Assembly: GCF_945957345.1 (NCBI RefSeq)
Contig: NZ_CAMFKW010000028.1
Location: 1-64,000, forward strand
Direction of reading: 5' to 3'
Origin: an uncultured Allobosea sp.
Lineage (GTDB): Bacteria > Pseudomonadota > Alphaproteobacteria > Rhizobiales > Beijerinckiaceae
DNA length: 64,000 bases
Of this stretch, positions 52,565-61,078 are shown piece by piece. A model generated the notes under the pieces. That model was not told the DNA's origin, did no database searches, and saw only the letters and a program-made list of their open reading frames with translations. Made by a program: the position numbers and the translations under genes. Position 1 is the stretch's first letter. The number at the start of each line of letters is the position of its first letter.

Positions 52565-53298
52565 ACGTAAGGCGCGGCGCCCTCGCGGGCGATCAGCCGC
52601 GTGCTCGAAGCTCCGATCATCACTAGCGTCGCCATGTCGGCCGTAGTCGCTACGGCGACAGCTTCTGCCAGCGTCAGGATGCGCAGGCTTTCGTCCGACC
52701 GCCCGACGGCGCGGGCGAACAGCACTGGCGTCGTCGCGTCACGATGCTTGGCTGCCAATTCCAATGCCTTGCCGAGTTGCCAGGGCCGCGCCTTCGAGAT
52801 CGGATTGTAGAGGCAGATCACCAGATCGGCAGCGAGCACCGCTTCGAGCCGCGCCGTCACGACCTCCCAGGGCTTCAGATTATCGGAGAGCGAGATCGCG
52901 CAGAAATCCCCGCCGAGCGGCGCGCCGGCCCGCGCTGCTGCCGCCAGCATCGCGGTGATGCCGGGTTCGACCGTGATCGGAAGCGCGCGCCATTCCGCCG
53001 GCCCGGCGTCCAGCGCCTCGAACACCGCCGCAGCCATCGCGAAGACGCCGGGATCACCGCCCGAGACCACCGCGACTGTCCGGCCTTCCGCCGCCAGTTG
53101 CAGCGCATGTGAAGCGCGCTCGACCTCGACGCGATTGTCGGAAGCATGCTTGGTCAATCCGGCACGCTCCGGCACCCGGTCGACATAGGGGCCATAGCCG
53201 ACGATGTCGGTTGCGGCATCGAGCGCGGCCTGCGCCGCTGGCGTGATCCACTCCGCCGCGCCCGGGCCGAGCCCGACGATCGTGAGCGAGCCCGTCAC
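52507..53298 (-). CDS. cobJ: Precorrin-3B C17-methyltransferase CobJ
   Basis: 263 aa. LTIVGLGPGAAEWITPAA and DIVGYGPYVDRV open the methylase fold; VSGGDPGVFAMAAAVFEAL and FCAISLSDNLKPWE are typical of CobJ/CbiH, which contracts the ring while methylating C17. ICLYNPISKARPWQL is a family block. Its last 58 bp lie antisense to the end of cobK. Starts 4 bp inside the cobI end. Confidence 0.95.
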   Translation of the reverse strand: MTGSLTIVGLGPGAAEWITPAAQAALDAATDIVGYGPYVDRVPERAGLTKHASDNRVEVERASHALQLAAEGRTVAVVSGGDPGVFAMAAAVFEALDAGPAEWRALPITVEPGITAMLAAAARAGAPLGGDFCAISLSDNLKPWEVVTARLEAVLAADLVICLYNPISKARPWQLGKALELAAKHRDATTPVLFARAVGRSDESLRILTLAEAVAVATTADMATLVMIGASSTRLIAREGAAPYVYTPRSVAKSPCATSQGRT

Positions 53299-54035
53299 AG
53301 GCGCCGTCCTTCGCCGGGCACCAGTACCATCGCGAAATAGGGCGCTTCGTCATCGGCCTTGTCGGCGAGTCGCGCCACGACCTGCCGCGCCATGGTCGCG
53401 CGCTCGACATAGATCGCCCGCCCTTCCAACCCGGCCGCCACGAGCGCGCGGCGCACCTTCGGCAGGTTGCGGCCGAGCTTCATGATCACGGCGGCATCGG
53501 TATCGGCGAGGCGCCGCGCAAGCTCGGCTTCCGGCAGCGTGCCGGGCAGCACGGTCATGACGTCGTCGCCCCAGGTGATCGGCGCGCCGGCCTCGCCCCA
53601 GGCGCCGGTCATGCCGGTGACGCCTGGCACGACCTCGGTCGGGAAGCGATGGCTGAGCCGCCGCCACAGATGCATGAAGGAGCCGTAGAAGAACGGATCA
53701 CCGTCGCAGAGCACCGCGAGCGTCCGCCCGGCCTGCATTTCGGTGGCGAGGCGCTCGGCCGCCTCCTCATAGAAGGCTGCGATTGGCCGGTCATAATCGG
53801 GCTCGCCGACGCTGGCCTCTACCGTCACTGGGAAGGCGAGCTCGATCTCGCGGGCCGGGTCGGGCGCGATGATCGCGTCCGCCGTGCCGCGGGCATTGCC
53901 GCGTCGGCCGCGCTTGCAGAAATGCACGAGACGGTCGGCGGTGGCGATGATCTCGCGGGCCCTCACCGTCATCAGGTCCGGTGCGCCGGGGCCGAGCCCG
54001 ACACCATAGAGCAGGGTCTTCTGCGTCCCGCTCAT
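53295..54035 (-). CDS. cobI: Precorrin-2 C20-methyltransferase CobI
   Basis: 246 aa. YGVGLGPGAPDLMTVRA, FCKRGRRGNARG and LCDGDPFFYGSFMHL identify the CobI/CbiL branch of the tetrapyrrole methylases. Converts precorrin-2 to precorrin-3A, the first committed step after uroporphyrinogen methylation. 3 bp from cobH. Confidence 0.95.
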   Translation of the reverse strand: MSGTQKTLLYGVGLGPGAPDLMTVRAREIIATADRLVHFCKRGRRGNARGTADAIIAPDPAREIELAFPVTVEASVGEPDYDRPIAAFYEEAAERLATEMQAGRTLAVLCDGDPFFYGSFMHLWRRLSHRFPTEVVPGVTGMTGAWGEAGAPITWGDDVMTVLPGTLPEAELARRLADTDAAVIMKLGRNLPKVRRALVAAGLEGRAIYVERATMARQVVARLADKADDEAPYFAMVLVPGEGRRL

Positions 54036-54038
54036 CGC

Positions 54039-54671
54039 TTATTCCTTGTCCTGCGCCAACGCATTGACAGCCGCGGCCGCCATGGCCGAGCCGCCGCGGC
54101 GCCCATGCACCACGACGAAGGGCACGCGCCCGTCCTTCGCCAACGCCTCCTTCGATTCCGCCGCTCCGACGAAGCCGACGGGAATGCCAATCACGGCGGC
54201 TGGCTTGGGCGCTCCGGCATCGAGCATTTCGAGCAGGCGGAAGAGGGAGGTCGGCGCGTTGCCGATCACCACGACAGCGCCGGCGAGGCGCGGCTTCCAG
54301 AGTTCCATGGCAGCGGCGGAGCGAGTCGTGCCCATCTGCGCCGCCAGCGCCGGGACCTGAGGATCGTCCAGCGTGCAGAGAACCTCGTTGTTCGCTGGCA
54401 GACGTGCGCGCGTCACGCCATTGGCGACCATCTTGGCGTCGCAGAGGATTGGCGCGCCGCTCCTGAGGGCGGTCTGGGCGGCCTCCGCGAAGCCCGCCGA
54501 CATCTCCACGTCCTTCGGCAGGTCGGTCATGCCGCAGGCATGGATCATGCGTACCACGACACGCTCGGCCGCATCGCTGAAACGGACGAGGTCGGCCTCG
54601 GCGCGGATGATGGCGAAGGAGCGCTCATAGATCGCCGCGCCGTCCTGAATGTAGTCGTATGCCTTGCTCAA
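54039..54671 (-). CDS. cobH: Precorrin-8X methylmutase CobH
   Basis: 210 aa. Moves the C11 methyl to C12, giving hydrogenobyrinic acid. The catalytic His is in VVRMIHACGMTDLP (about residue 43); CDAKMVANGV, VVIGNAPTSLFRLLEML and IGIPVGFVGAAESK are near-invariant blocks. Overlaps cobG by 4 bp. Confidence 0.96.
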   Translation of the reverse strand: MSKAYDYIQDGAAIYERSFAIIRAEADLVRFSDAAERVVVRMIHACGMTDLPKDVEMSAGFAEAAQTALRSGAPILCDAKMVANGVTRARLPANNEVLCTLDDPQVPALAAQMGTTRSAAAMELWKPRLAGAVVVIGNAPTSLFRLLEMLDAGAPKPAAVIGIPVGFVGAAESKEALAKDGRVPFVVVHGRRGGSAMAAAAVNALAQDKE

Positions 54672-55954
54672 CCCTGCGATCCCGTTGAACGCACGGCCTT
54701 CAGCCGGGCGTGAATATCTTCTCCGGGCTGCAATCGCGTGAGCAGCGCCGAAAGGTCAAGCGTCGCCACCGGCTTGTCCCGCGTCGTCCCGCCCGGAACG
54801 ACGTCGTAGCGCCCCTCCCGCCCGACCAGCGTGAGGTCCGCGGCCGCCGGGTGTGCGCAGGCCTTGACGCAACCCGAGACATGCAGCGTCACGCCCCCCG
54901 CGAGCAGGCCGGCGGTAGCTTCGGCGAGCACTGCCGCATCGGCCATGGTCGAAGCCTCTGCGCGCGAACAAGCGGGGCTGCCGGCACAGGCCTGCACGGA
55001 CAGGCGCGGGTCGTCGTCGCGCGTGATCAGCCCGAGATCACCGGCCAGCATCAGAAACGCTTCAGCCCTCGCGCGGTCGAAACCGCGGAAAGCGAGCCCG
55101 CGCCAGGGCGAAAGCCGGATTTCGGCCGCGTCGGTTTCCAGCCCGGCCACAAGCCTCTCGAGCGTCGCGGCCGGGCAGCGGCCGAAAGGCAGGCCGATGA
55201 GCGCGGCAAAACGGTCAAGTGCTGCAGCGAACAGTCCGACGCGCCGCGGCTTGGGACGGGCCGCGGGAGCGGTCGTTTCAGGCAGGCCAGTCAGGCCGGC
55301 CAGTGCTACGGGCGAGAGGTCACGCATCCGGCGGATATGGTCCGGGGCGGCGCTCCGCAGTCTGGCGAAACCGCGCAGGATGGCTTCCATCACCGTCACC
55401 GCCTCGGCTTGGGCGACCGGCCCGAGCCAGGGGCTTTCACCGATGCGCAGAGCCAGGCGTCCGGCGCCGATGCAGAGCAGCCGGATATCGCTGGCGAAAC
55501 CGTCGAGCGCCTGCGCGCCGCCATCGTCTATGACGACGCAGAGCTTGGCCGGCAGGCCGGAGAGCGTGCGGGCGCGCAGTTCGATCTCGGCGGCCAGTGC
55601 GGCGGCATCGAGCAGGCTGGTCGGGTCCCGCCCTGCCAGCGGCGAGACCAGCGTCAGCCGTTGCGGCCCGTCGCCGTCAGGTTCGTCGACGAGGCGTTCG
55701 GCCAGCAGCCGTTCGACCAGCTTCGGATGGCTCTCGGCCGTGACGCCGCGGATTTGCAGGTTGGCGCGGGCAGAGATTTCGACCAGCCCATTGCCGTGCT
55801 CTGTCGCCAGAGCTGCGATCCGCCGCAATTGCGCAGGCGTCAGCCTCGCGCCAGGCGGATGCAGCCGCACCAGCCAGCCGTCGCCGGTCTCCATCGGCCG
55901 GAGCGTGCTCGGGCACCAGCCACGCCGCAGCTCTTCCTTCGGCGGCGCGTTCAC
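54668..55954 (-). CDS. cobG: Precorrin-3B synthase CobG
   Basis: 428 aa oxygen-dependent monooxygenase of the aerobic pathway, related to sulfite/nitrite reductases. N-terminal half-ferredoxin domain: GDGWLVRLHPPGARLTPAQL. 4Fe-4S ligands lie in the C-terminal part: CAGSPAC and, about 35 residues later, VSGCVKAC. Its presence together with CobF and CobN fixes the route as oxygen-requiring. Overlaps cobN by 4 bp. Confidence 0.93.
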   Translation of the reverse strand: MNAPPKEELRRGWCPSTLRPMETGDGWLVRLHPPGARLTPAQLRRIAALATEHGNGLVEISARANLQIRGVTAESHPKLVERLLAERLVDEPDGDGPQRLTLVSPLAGRDPTSLLDAAALAAEIELRARTLSGLPAKLCVVIDDGGAQALDGFASDIRLLCIGAGRLALRIGESPWLGPVAQAEAVTVMEAILRGFARLRSAAPDHIRRMRDLSPVALAGLTGLPETTAPAARPKPRRVGLFAAALDRFAALIGLPFGRCPAATLERLVAGLETDAAEIRLSPWRGLAFRGFDRARAEAFLMLAGDLGLITRDDDPRLSVQACAGSPACSRAEASTMADAAVLAEATAGLLAGGVTLHVSGCVKACAHPAAADLTLVGREGRYDVVPGGTTRDKPVATLDLSALLTRLQPGEDIHARLKAVRSTGSQG

Positions 55955-58900
55955 TCCGCCGCCTCCCGCGCCAGGAAGGCGCCGACCGAGTTGCGCCGAC
56001 TGGTCCAGAGTCCGCGCCGCGCAGCCTCCGCCAAGCGCGAGCGGATCGAGGCGGCCGCCGGGGCATTGGCGCTTTCCAGTGCCGCCCAGACCTGCGGGTC
56101 GGCGCAGTAAGCTTGGAACACCACGTCGAAAAGCCCATCCGCGACGGCATCCGTGCTCGCCGCGAAGACGAAGAGCGTGTCGACCGCTTCGGCCAGCTCC
56201 CCCGCGCCGCGCCAGCCATGGGCGAGCTGGGACGCGATCCAGCGCGGATGCGTCAGGCGACCATGGACGATGCGGGCGATGTCCTCGGCCAGCGTACGCG
56301 CCTTCGGCGTCTCCGGGTTGGAGCTGTCGAGACTGTAGAGGGCCGGGTTCGCGCCGAGCGCCTTGGCCGCTGCCGCCAGTCCGCCGATCACGTCGGCGGC
56401 GCTGCTGGCTTCGAGAATGTCGCGCCCGGCGGTGTCGCTGACATGGATGAAAGCGTCGGAGGCACGGATGCGGTCGGCGAGACCGGCATCGACTGTGCTG
56501 ATGCCTTCCGGGCCGCCATAGGCATGGTCGGAGGCCGCGAGATAGGCGGCGCCCAGTTCCGCTCGCTCTGTCCAGTCACCATCGAGAGCGCGGTCGGCCA
56601 TCGCCGCGCCATAGCGTCCGGGCGCGGCGCCGAAGATGCGGGCGCCATGCTCGCCACGGCGGCGGGCGGCAGCGGGCTCGTTCCAATCGTCCGGTTCGTC
56701 CAAGGCGGCGATGGCGCGCGCCGCCTGATCAAACAAGGCGATCTGGCCCGGAAACGTGTCGCGGAAGGTGCCGGAGATGCGCACGGTGACGTCGAGGCGC
56801 GGAAACGCGAGCTTCGGCTGCGGGATGATGCTGAAGCCGGTGACGCGGGTCGAGGCATTGTCCCAGATCGGCTCGACGCCCATCAGCGCGAGCGCATGCG
56901 CGAAATCCTCGCCGCCCGAGCGCAGCGTCGGCGAGGCCCAAAGGTCCATGACGATCCGGCGGGGATAGTCGCCATGATCCTGCATATGGCGCGAGACCAC
57001 CGCCTGCGCCGCGAGCTTGCCGAGCCGGGTCGCGGCGCGCGTCGGGATCGCGCGCGGATCGAGCGTCGAGAGATTGCGGCCGGTCGGCAGTACGTCGGGC
57101 CGGCCGCGATGCGGCGCGCCGGCCGGGCCGGGCGCGACGAAACGGCCATCGAGCGCCGCGAGCAGATTCTCTCGCTCGTTGCGGGCGGAGACGGGATCGA
57201 TCGCGGACTGCCCGAAGATATGTAACCCGTCGCGGAAAGGCAGTTCGGCGATATCGCAGAGATGGGCGTCGAGACGCGTCAGCGCCTCGTTCATCTCGGT
57301 ATCGGCAGCGACGCCGCAGGAGGCGGCGAGCCCGCTGGCCTCGGCCCGAGCCCGGATTTCGGCTGCGACGATATCGGCGCGGCGCGGATCGAGCACCTGC
57401 GCCTGCGAGAATTCCTCGACGAGATCGCGCAGCAGCGCGGTCTCGCCGGCCGCTTCCGTCTCTGCCAAGGGAGGTGGTAGATGGCCGAGCGTGACGGCCG
57501 AGAGTCTCCGCTTGGCCGGCGCCGCCTCGCCGGGATCGTCGACGACATAAGGATAGATCACCGGCAGCCCACCGACGGCGAGGCGCGGCCAGCAGGTGCC
57601 TGAGAGCGCGACCGCCTTGCCCGGGAGCCATTCCATCGTGCCATGCGTGCCGAGATGGATCAGCGCGTCGACGGCTCCCGTCTGACGCAGTGCGATATAG
57701 AAGGCCAGGTAGCCGTGGCCGGGCGGAGCGTCGGGGTCGTGATAGCGCGCTTTGCGGTCTGGCGTCGCATCGCGCGGCGGCTGCAGGGCGACGATGAGGT
57801 TGCCGTGGTGGACGGCGCGGAAGTGAAAGGCGCCGTCGCGGCAGGCGGGATCGGCTTCGGGCGGGCCATGGGCGGCGAGCAGCGCGTCGCGCGCGGCGAC
57901 GGGGATGGCGGCGAGCCAAGCACGATAGTCGTTGAGCGGGATGGTCAGCCCGGTTGGGCCGCCGGTGAGGGCAACCATCAACAAGGCACCCTCATCCAAA
58001 TCCGTGCCGTCCTCCCGGGCAAGCCGCGTCGGCGGCGCCGATCCGGGCTCCAGGCCCGCACCTTGATCGGAAGCGCTCCGGAATGGATCCCGGGTCAAGC
58101 CCGGGATGACGGAGGAGGTAGCAGAGCCAACGTCATATCCCGCTCCGGCAAGCAAATCCCTGATCGCGGTCACACTCGCGGGCGTGTCGAGCCCGACGGC
58201 AAAACCGGCTCGCCCGCCGCGGGCAGGATAGTCCGACATCACCAGCGCCAGCCGGCGCTCTGCCGCAGGCTTCCGCGCCAGCGCGATCCAGCCGGCCGCG
58301 AGATCGCCCAGCGCGGCGATGCCCTCCGGGTCAGGCACGAGCCGGCGGATGGCGAGGCCGGTCGCTGGGTCGATCTCTTCCACCTTGAAGGCCACCGGGA
58401 TCGCGCCGATGCGCCCGTCGAATTCCGGCAGCGCCACCTGCATGGCGAGATCGGCGGCGGACAGCCCGCGCGGCGAGGCTTCCCAGGCTTCGCGCGGGCT
58501 GCCGACCGGCACGGCCTGCAGGATCGGGCAATCGGCCCCGTCGAGCACGAAATCGGCGCTCTCTCTCGCGGAGAAGGCGGTGGTGGTGACGATCAGCGCC
58601 GGTTTGCGCGTCGCGATTAGCACTGTGAACTCTGCCGTAACGGCCGGGTCTTTGAGGCTGGTCAACGCCAGGGGCAGGGGCGCGAGGCCGCGCTCGGCCA
58701 GCGCGGTGGCAATCGCTTCGCCCATGGCGGTGTCGCCAGCCGCGACGCCCGAGCGATAGAGCAGGATCGGGACGAGTGGTCGATCAGCGGGCTGGGCGGC
58801 GAGCGCTTCGCACCAGGGTATGGGCGTGCCGTTGCGGCCAAGCGCGAAGAATGATGGCAGCGGGACTGGGGCGAGGTCAGCAGCGTTGCGCCGGCCCTCA

Positions 58901-59610
58901 TCCGCCTGCCGGCACCTTCTCCCCCGAGGGGAGAAGGGCGAGGCGGGTCGCTTTACTCCCTTCTCCCCTCGGGGGAGAAGGTGGCCCGGCGAAGCCGGGT
59001 CGGATGAGGGTTGAACCTCCGTCACGTAATCGGAGATTCGCTCCAATAGCCGACGCATATTCTCGGCGCCGCCGCCGGCCCGGAAATAGGCCAGAAGCTC
59101 CGTCGCGTATTCCGCGGGCACCGTCGCATGCTCGCCCAACCTCGGATCGTCGCGCTCATCGCCGGGCAGGATCGCGAGCGGGATGCCGTGCTCGCGGCAG
59201 GCGATGCCGAGTTGCTCGATCCCGTAGCGCCAGTAGTCGAGCCCGCCGAGGCAGCGAGCCAGCACGAAACGACACTGCGCCGCCGTCTTCTCGATCAGGA
59301 AATCGACCGAGAGCGGGTGCTTCAGGCGCCGAAGCGGCGCGAGTCGCACTGATATGCCTCGTTCGTCATGCTCGCCCTTGTGGCGAGCATCCACGTCTTG
59401 AACACCGTCCTCGCCGAAAGGAGACGTGGATGGTCGGGACGAGCCCGACCATGACGACGACGGATCACGGTATGTCCGGGCCGCCACCGCCAGCGCCGAA
59501 AGATCGCTGTCGGTGAAAGACAGGACGAGCACGTCTCCCGGCGGCAAGGCGAGATCGACGGCGTCCTCGCCGTCGTCGAGCCTGATCTCGCTGGTCGGGA
59601 GAAGGTGCAT
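55951..59610 (-). CDS. cobN: Cobaltochelatase large subunit CobN, with three in-frame repeat insertions
   Basis: 1219 aa. ATP-dependent insertion of Co(II) into hydrogenobyrinic acid a,c-diamide with CobS and CobT, which are not in the window. CobN/ChlH blocks: HPLSVDFLIEKTAAQ, GGLDYWRYGIEQL, DALIHLGTHGTMEWLPGKA, QSAIDPVSARNERENLLAAL and KLAFPRLDVTVRISGTFRD (each read in part). Three stretches do not look like CobN and coincide with palindromic DNA repeats: residues about 49-86 (59355-59466), 201-239 (58895-59010) and 500-535 (58007-58112). The frame is intact throughout, so the protein is probably made with about 110 extra residues at surface loops. Removing them leaves ordinary CobN sequence on both sides. 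Confidence 0.93.
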   Translation of the reverse strand: MHLLPTSEIRLDDGEDAVDLALPPGDVLVLSFTDSDLSALAVAARTYRDPSSSWSGSSRPSTSPFGEDGVQDVDARHKGEHDERGISVRLAPLRRLKHPLSVDFLIEKTAAQCRFVLARCLGGLDYWRYGIEQLGIACREHGIPLAILPGDERDDPRLGEHATVPAEYATELLAYFRAGGGAENMRRLLERISDYVTEVQPSSDPASPGHLLPRGEKGVKRPASPFSPRGRRCRQADEGRRNAADLAPVPLPSFFALGRNGTPIPWCEALAAQPADRPLVPILLYRSGVAAGDTAMGEAIATALAERGLAPLPLALTSLKDPAVTAEFTVLIATRKPALIVTTTAFSARESADFVLDGADCPILQAVPVGSPREAWEASPRGLSAADLAMQVALPEFDGRIGAIPVAFKVEEIDPATGLAIRRLVPDPEGIAALGDLAAGWIALARKPAAERRLALVMSDYPARGGRAGFAVGLDTPASVTAIRDLLAGAGYDVGSATSSVIPGLTRDPFRSASDQGAGLEPGSAPPTRLAREDGTDLDEGALLMVALTGGPTGLTIPLNDYRAWLAAIPVAARDALLAAHGPPEADPACRDGAFHFRAVHHGNLIVALQPPRDATPDRKARYHDPDAPPGHGYLAFYIALRQTGAVDALIHLGTHGTMEWLPGKAVALSGTCWPRLAVGGLPVIYPYVVDDPGEAAPAKRRLSAVTLGHLPPPLAETEAAGETALLRDLVEEFSQAQVLDPRRADIVAAEIRARAEASGLAASCGVAADTEMNEALTRLDAHLCDIAELPFRDGLHIFGQSAIDPVSARNERENLLAALDGRFVAPGPAGAPHRGRPDVLPTGRNLSTLDPRAIPTRAATRLGKLAAQAVVSRHMQDHGDYPRRIVMDLWASPTLRSGGEDFAHALALMGVEPIWDNASTRVTGFSIIPQPKLAFPRLDVTVRISGTFRDTFPGQIALFDQAARAIAALDEPDDWNEPAAARRRGEHGARIFGAAPGRYGAAMADRALDGDWTERAELGAAYLAASDHAYGGPEGISTVDAGLADRIRASDAFIHVSDTAGRDILEASSAADVIGGLAAAAKALGANPALYSLDSSNPETPKARTLAEDIARIVHGRLTHPRWIASQLAHGWRGAGELAEAVDTLFVFAASTDAVADGLFDVVFQAYCADPQVWAALESANAPAAASIRSRLAEAARRGLWTSRRNSVGAFLAREAAE
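58007..58112. repeat. Palindromic repeat inside cobN (CCGTCATCCCGGGC family)
   Basis: Outer arms CCGTCCTCCCGGGC and GCCCGGGATGACGG pair at 13 of 14 positions; an inner hairpin ATCCCGGG-TCAAG-CCCGGGAT lies at the right end. It encodes, on the minus strand, a segment starting SSVIPGLTRDPF, a recognisable translation of this common alphaproteobacterial repeat. CobN residues about 500-535. Confidence 0.85.
58895..59010. repeat. Palindromic repeat inside cobN (CCCTCATCCG family)
   Basis: Outer arms CCCTCATCCG / CGGATGAGGG are exact. Inside lie two copies of a CCTTCTCCCC / GGGGAGAAGG hairpin in inverted arrangement, separated by about 20 bp. From memory this is an abundant intergenic repeat type in Rhizobiales. 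Translated as CobN residues about 201-239 (…PGHLLPRGEKG…FSPRGRRC…). Confidence 0.88.
59365..59455. repeat. 91-bp palindromic repeat element, copy 2 (inside cobN)
   Basis: About 85% identical to 1320-1410 with the same GTCATG...CATGAC ends. In the right hairpin a C-G pair of copy 1 (ATGGCCGG/CCGGCCAT) is a T-A pair here (ATGGTCGG/CCGACCAT), a compensatory change. Translated as CobN residues about 52-83. Confidence 0.88.
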
Positions 59611-59619
59611 CGATCGACG

Positions 59620-60675
59620 TTACGCCCCTGCGAGCGCGTCTTCCACGGCCTTGAGATCGAAGCCCTTGAGGCCGATCACGGTGAGGCGGCCGTCGCGCGG
59701 CTCGCTGGCGCCCCAGGCCCGGTCGAAATGATGGCCGACGCGGCGGCCGACGCCCTGCACCACGAGCCGCATCGGCTTGCCCGGCACGGCGGTGAAGCCC
59801 TTGAGCCGTAGCACGCCCTCGGCTTCGGCAGCCTTGGCGACGCGCGCCGTCAACTCCTCCGGCGAGAGCCCTGCCGGCAGCGGCACCGCGACCGAGTCGA
59901 AATCGTCATGATCGTGATCGTGCTCGCCCTCGCCATGGTGCGACGGGCGGGCGGCGAGATCGCTCTCGGCGGCGGCGCCGAGACCCACGATCAGCGCCGG
60001 CTCGACCTTGCCATGGGCGGTCTCGACGATCTTGATCGCCTTCGGCAGATGCTCGGCGATCTCGGCCTTGACCCGCGCCCGGCCGGCTTCGTCGACGAGG
60101 TCGCTCTTGTTGAGCAGGATCAGGTCGGCGCAGAGGATCTGGTCCTCGAACACCTCCTCCAGAGGGTTGTCATGCTCGACCGAAGCGTCGGCCGCCTTCT
60201 GCGCGGCGAGCGCCTCGGGATCATCGGCGAACTGGCCCTCGGCCACGGCCGGGCCGTCGACCACGGCGATGACGCCGTCGACGGTGACGCGCGAGCGGAT
60301 CGCCGGCCAGTTGAAGGCGGTGACGAGCGGCTTCGGCAGAGCGAGGCCGGAGGTCTCGATCAGGATATGCTCGGGCGGGTTCGGGCGATTGAGGAGCTTC
60401 TCCAGCGCCGGCACGAAATCATCGGCGACGGTGCAGCAGATGCAGCCGTTCGGCAGCTCCACGACATCCTCGTCGCTGCAGCCGGCGATGCCGCAGCCCT
60501 TCAGGAACTCGCCGTCGAAGCCGAGATCGCCGAACTCGTTGACCAGCACGGCGAGCTTCTTGCCCTGCGCGTTCTCGAGGAGATGGCGCACCAGCGTCGT
60601 CTTACCGGCGCCGAGGAAGCCGGTGACGATGGTGCAGGGGGTCTTGCCCAGGTTCGCAGTCCGCGAAGCGTTCAT
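59620..60675 (-). CDS. cobW: CobW-type GTPase / metal chaperone
   Basis: 351 aa from ATG 60675 (AAGGA ribosome site). Walker A is VTGFLGAGKTTL (about 18-29), the metal-binding CxCC is in PNGCICCT, the base-recognition motif is LLNKSDLVD, and a His/Asp-rich patch HHGEGEHDHDHDD precedes the CobW_C domain. It probably delivers cobalt to CobN, whose gene starts 9 bp downstream. Frame extends upstream to 60786 through the DUF1636 gene, which is not coding in this frame. Confidence 0.95.
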   Translation of the reverse strand: MNASRTANLGKTPCTIVTGFLGAGKTTLVRHLLENAQGKKLAVLVNEFGDLGFDGEFLKGCGIAGCSDEDVVELPNGCICCTVADDFVPALEKLLNRPNPPEHILIETSGLALPKPLVTAFNWPAIRSRVTVDGVIAVVDGPAVAEGQFADDPEALAAQKAADASVEHDNPLEEVFEDQILCADLILLNKSDLVDEAGRARVKAEIAEHLPKAIKIVETAHGKVEPALIVGLGAAAESDLAARPSHHGEGEHDHDHDDFDSVAVPLPAGLSPEELTARVAKAAEAEGVLRLKGFTAVPGKPMRLVVQGVGRRVGHHFDRAWGASEPRDGRLTVIGLKGFDLKAVEDALAGA

Positions 60676-60679
60676 GATG

Positions 60680-61069
60680 TCATCCTTGCTGGCGCGCCGG
60701 CAAAGGCGGCACGCGCGCGACCACGCCCTTGCGGAAGGACTGCGGCCGCTCTTTCCAGGGAACGATGCCGTTGGCGCTGGCGGCATAGGCCTCCGCGGCG
60801 CCGACGATCTCGTCGAGATGGGTGTCGGTGTCGAGGTCGCCGATCAGATAGGTCCATTTGCCGTCGGCCGTGAGCGCGATGGTGCAGGGCCGCTTGCAGA
60901 CGCAGAGGCACTCGACGGGCAGCACGGGGATCGTGCTGCCCTTGGCTTTAAGCTGCGCGGCGAGACGCTCGGCCAGCGCCAGTCCCGGCTGGTCGTAACC
61001 CTCCGGGAGATCGGCGCGGGCGCGGCGGCAGGCCGTGCAGACATGGATGGTGAGGTCACCCTCGGACAT
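60680..61069 (-). CDS. DUF1636 family metal-binding protein
   Basis: 129 aa. Thioredoxin-like ferredoxin pattern with four cysteines: VCTACRRAR near the N-terminus and ECLCVCKRPCTIAL in the middle, followed by YLIGDLDTDTHLDEIV. Members almost always lie next to cobW or cobN genes, and a 2Fe-2S or cobalt-handling role is suspected but unproven. 4 bp from cobW, 9 bp from cbtA. Confidence 0.88.
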   Translation of the reverse strand: MSEGDLTIHVCTACRRARADLPEGYDQPGLALAERLAAQLKAKGSTIPVLPVECLCVCKRPCTIALTADGKWTYLIGDLDTDTHLDEIVGAAEAYAASANGIVPWKERPQSFRKGVVARVPPLPARQQG

Positions 61070-61078
61070 GGCTTGCCT

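Noticed and set aside
58895..59010. CRISPR-like or tandem repeat array in cobN
   Set aside because: Only one palindromic unit with two internal hairpins; no regularly spaced direct repeats.
55951..59610. cobN as a pseudogene because of foreign-looking segments
   Set aside because: No stop or frameshift is present and conserved CobN blocks continue in the same frame after each insertion, so a functional enlarged protein is more likely.
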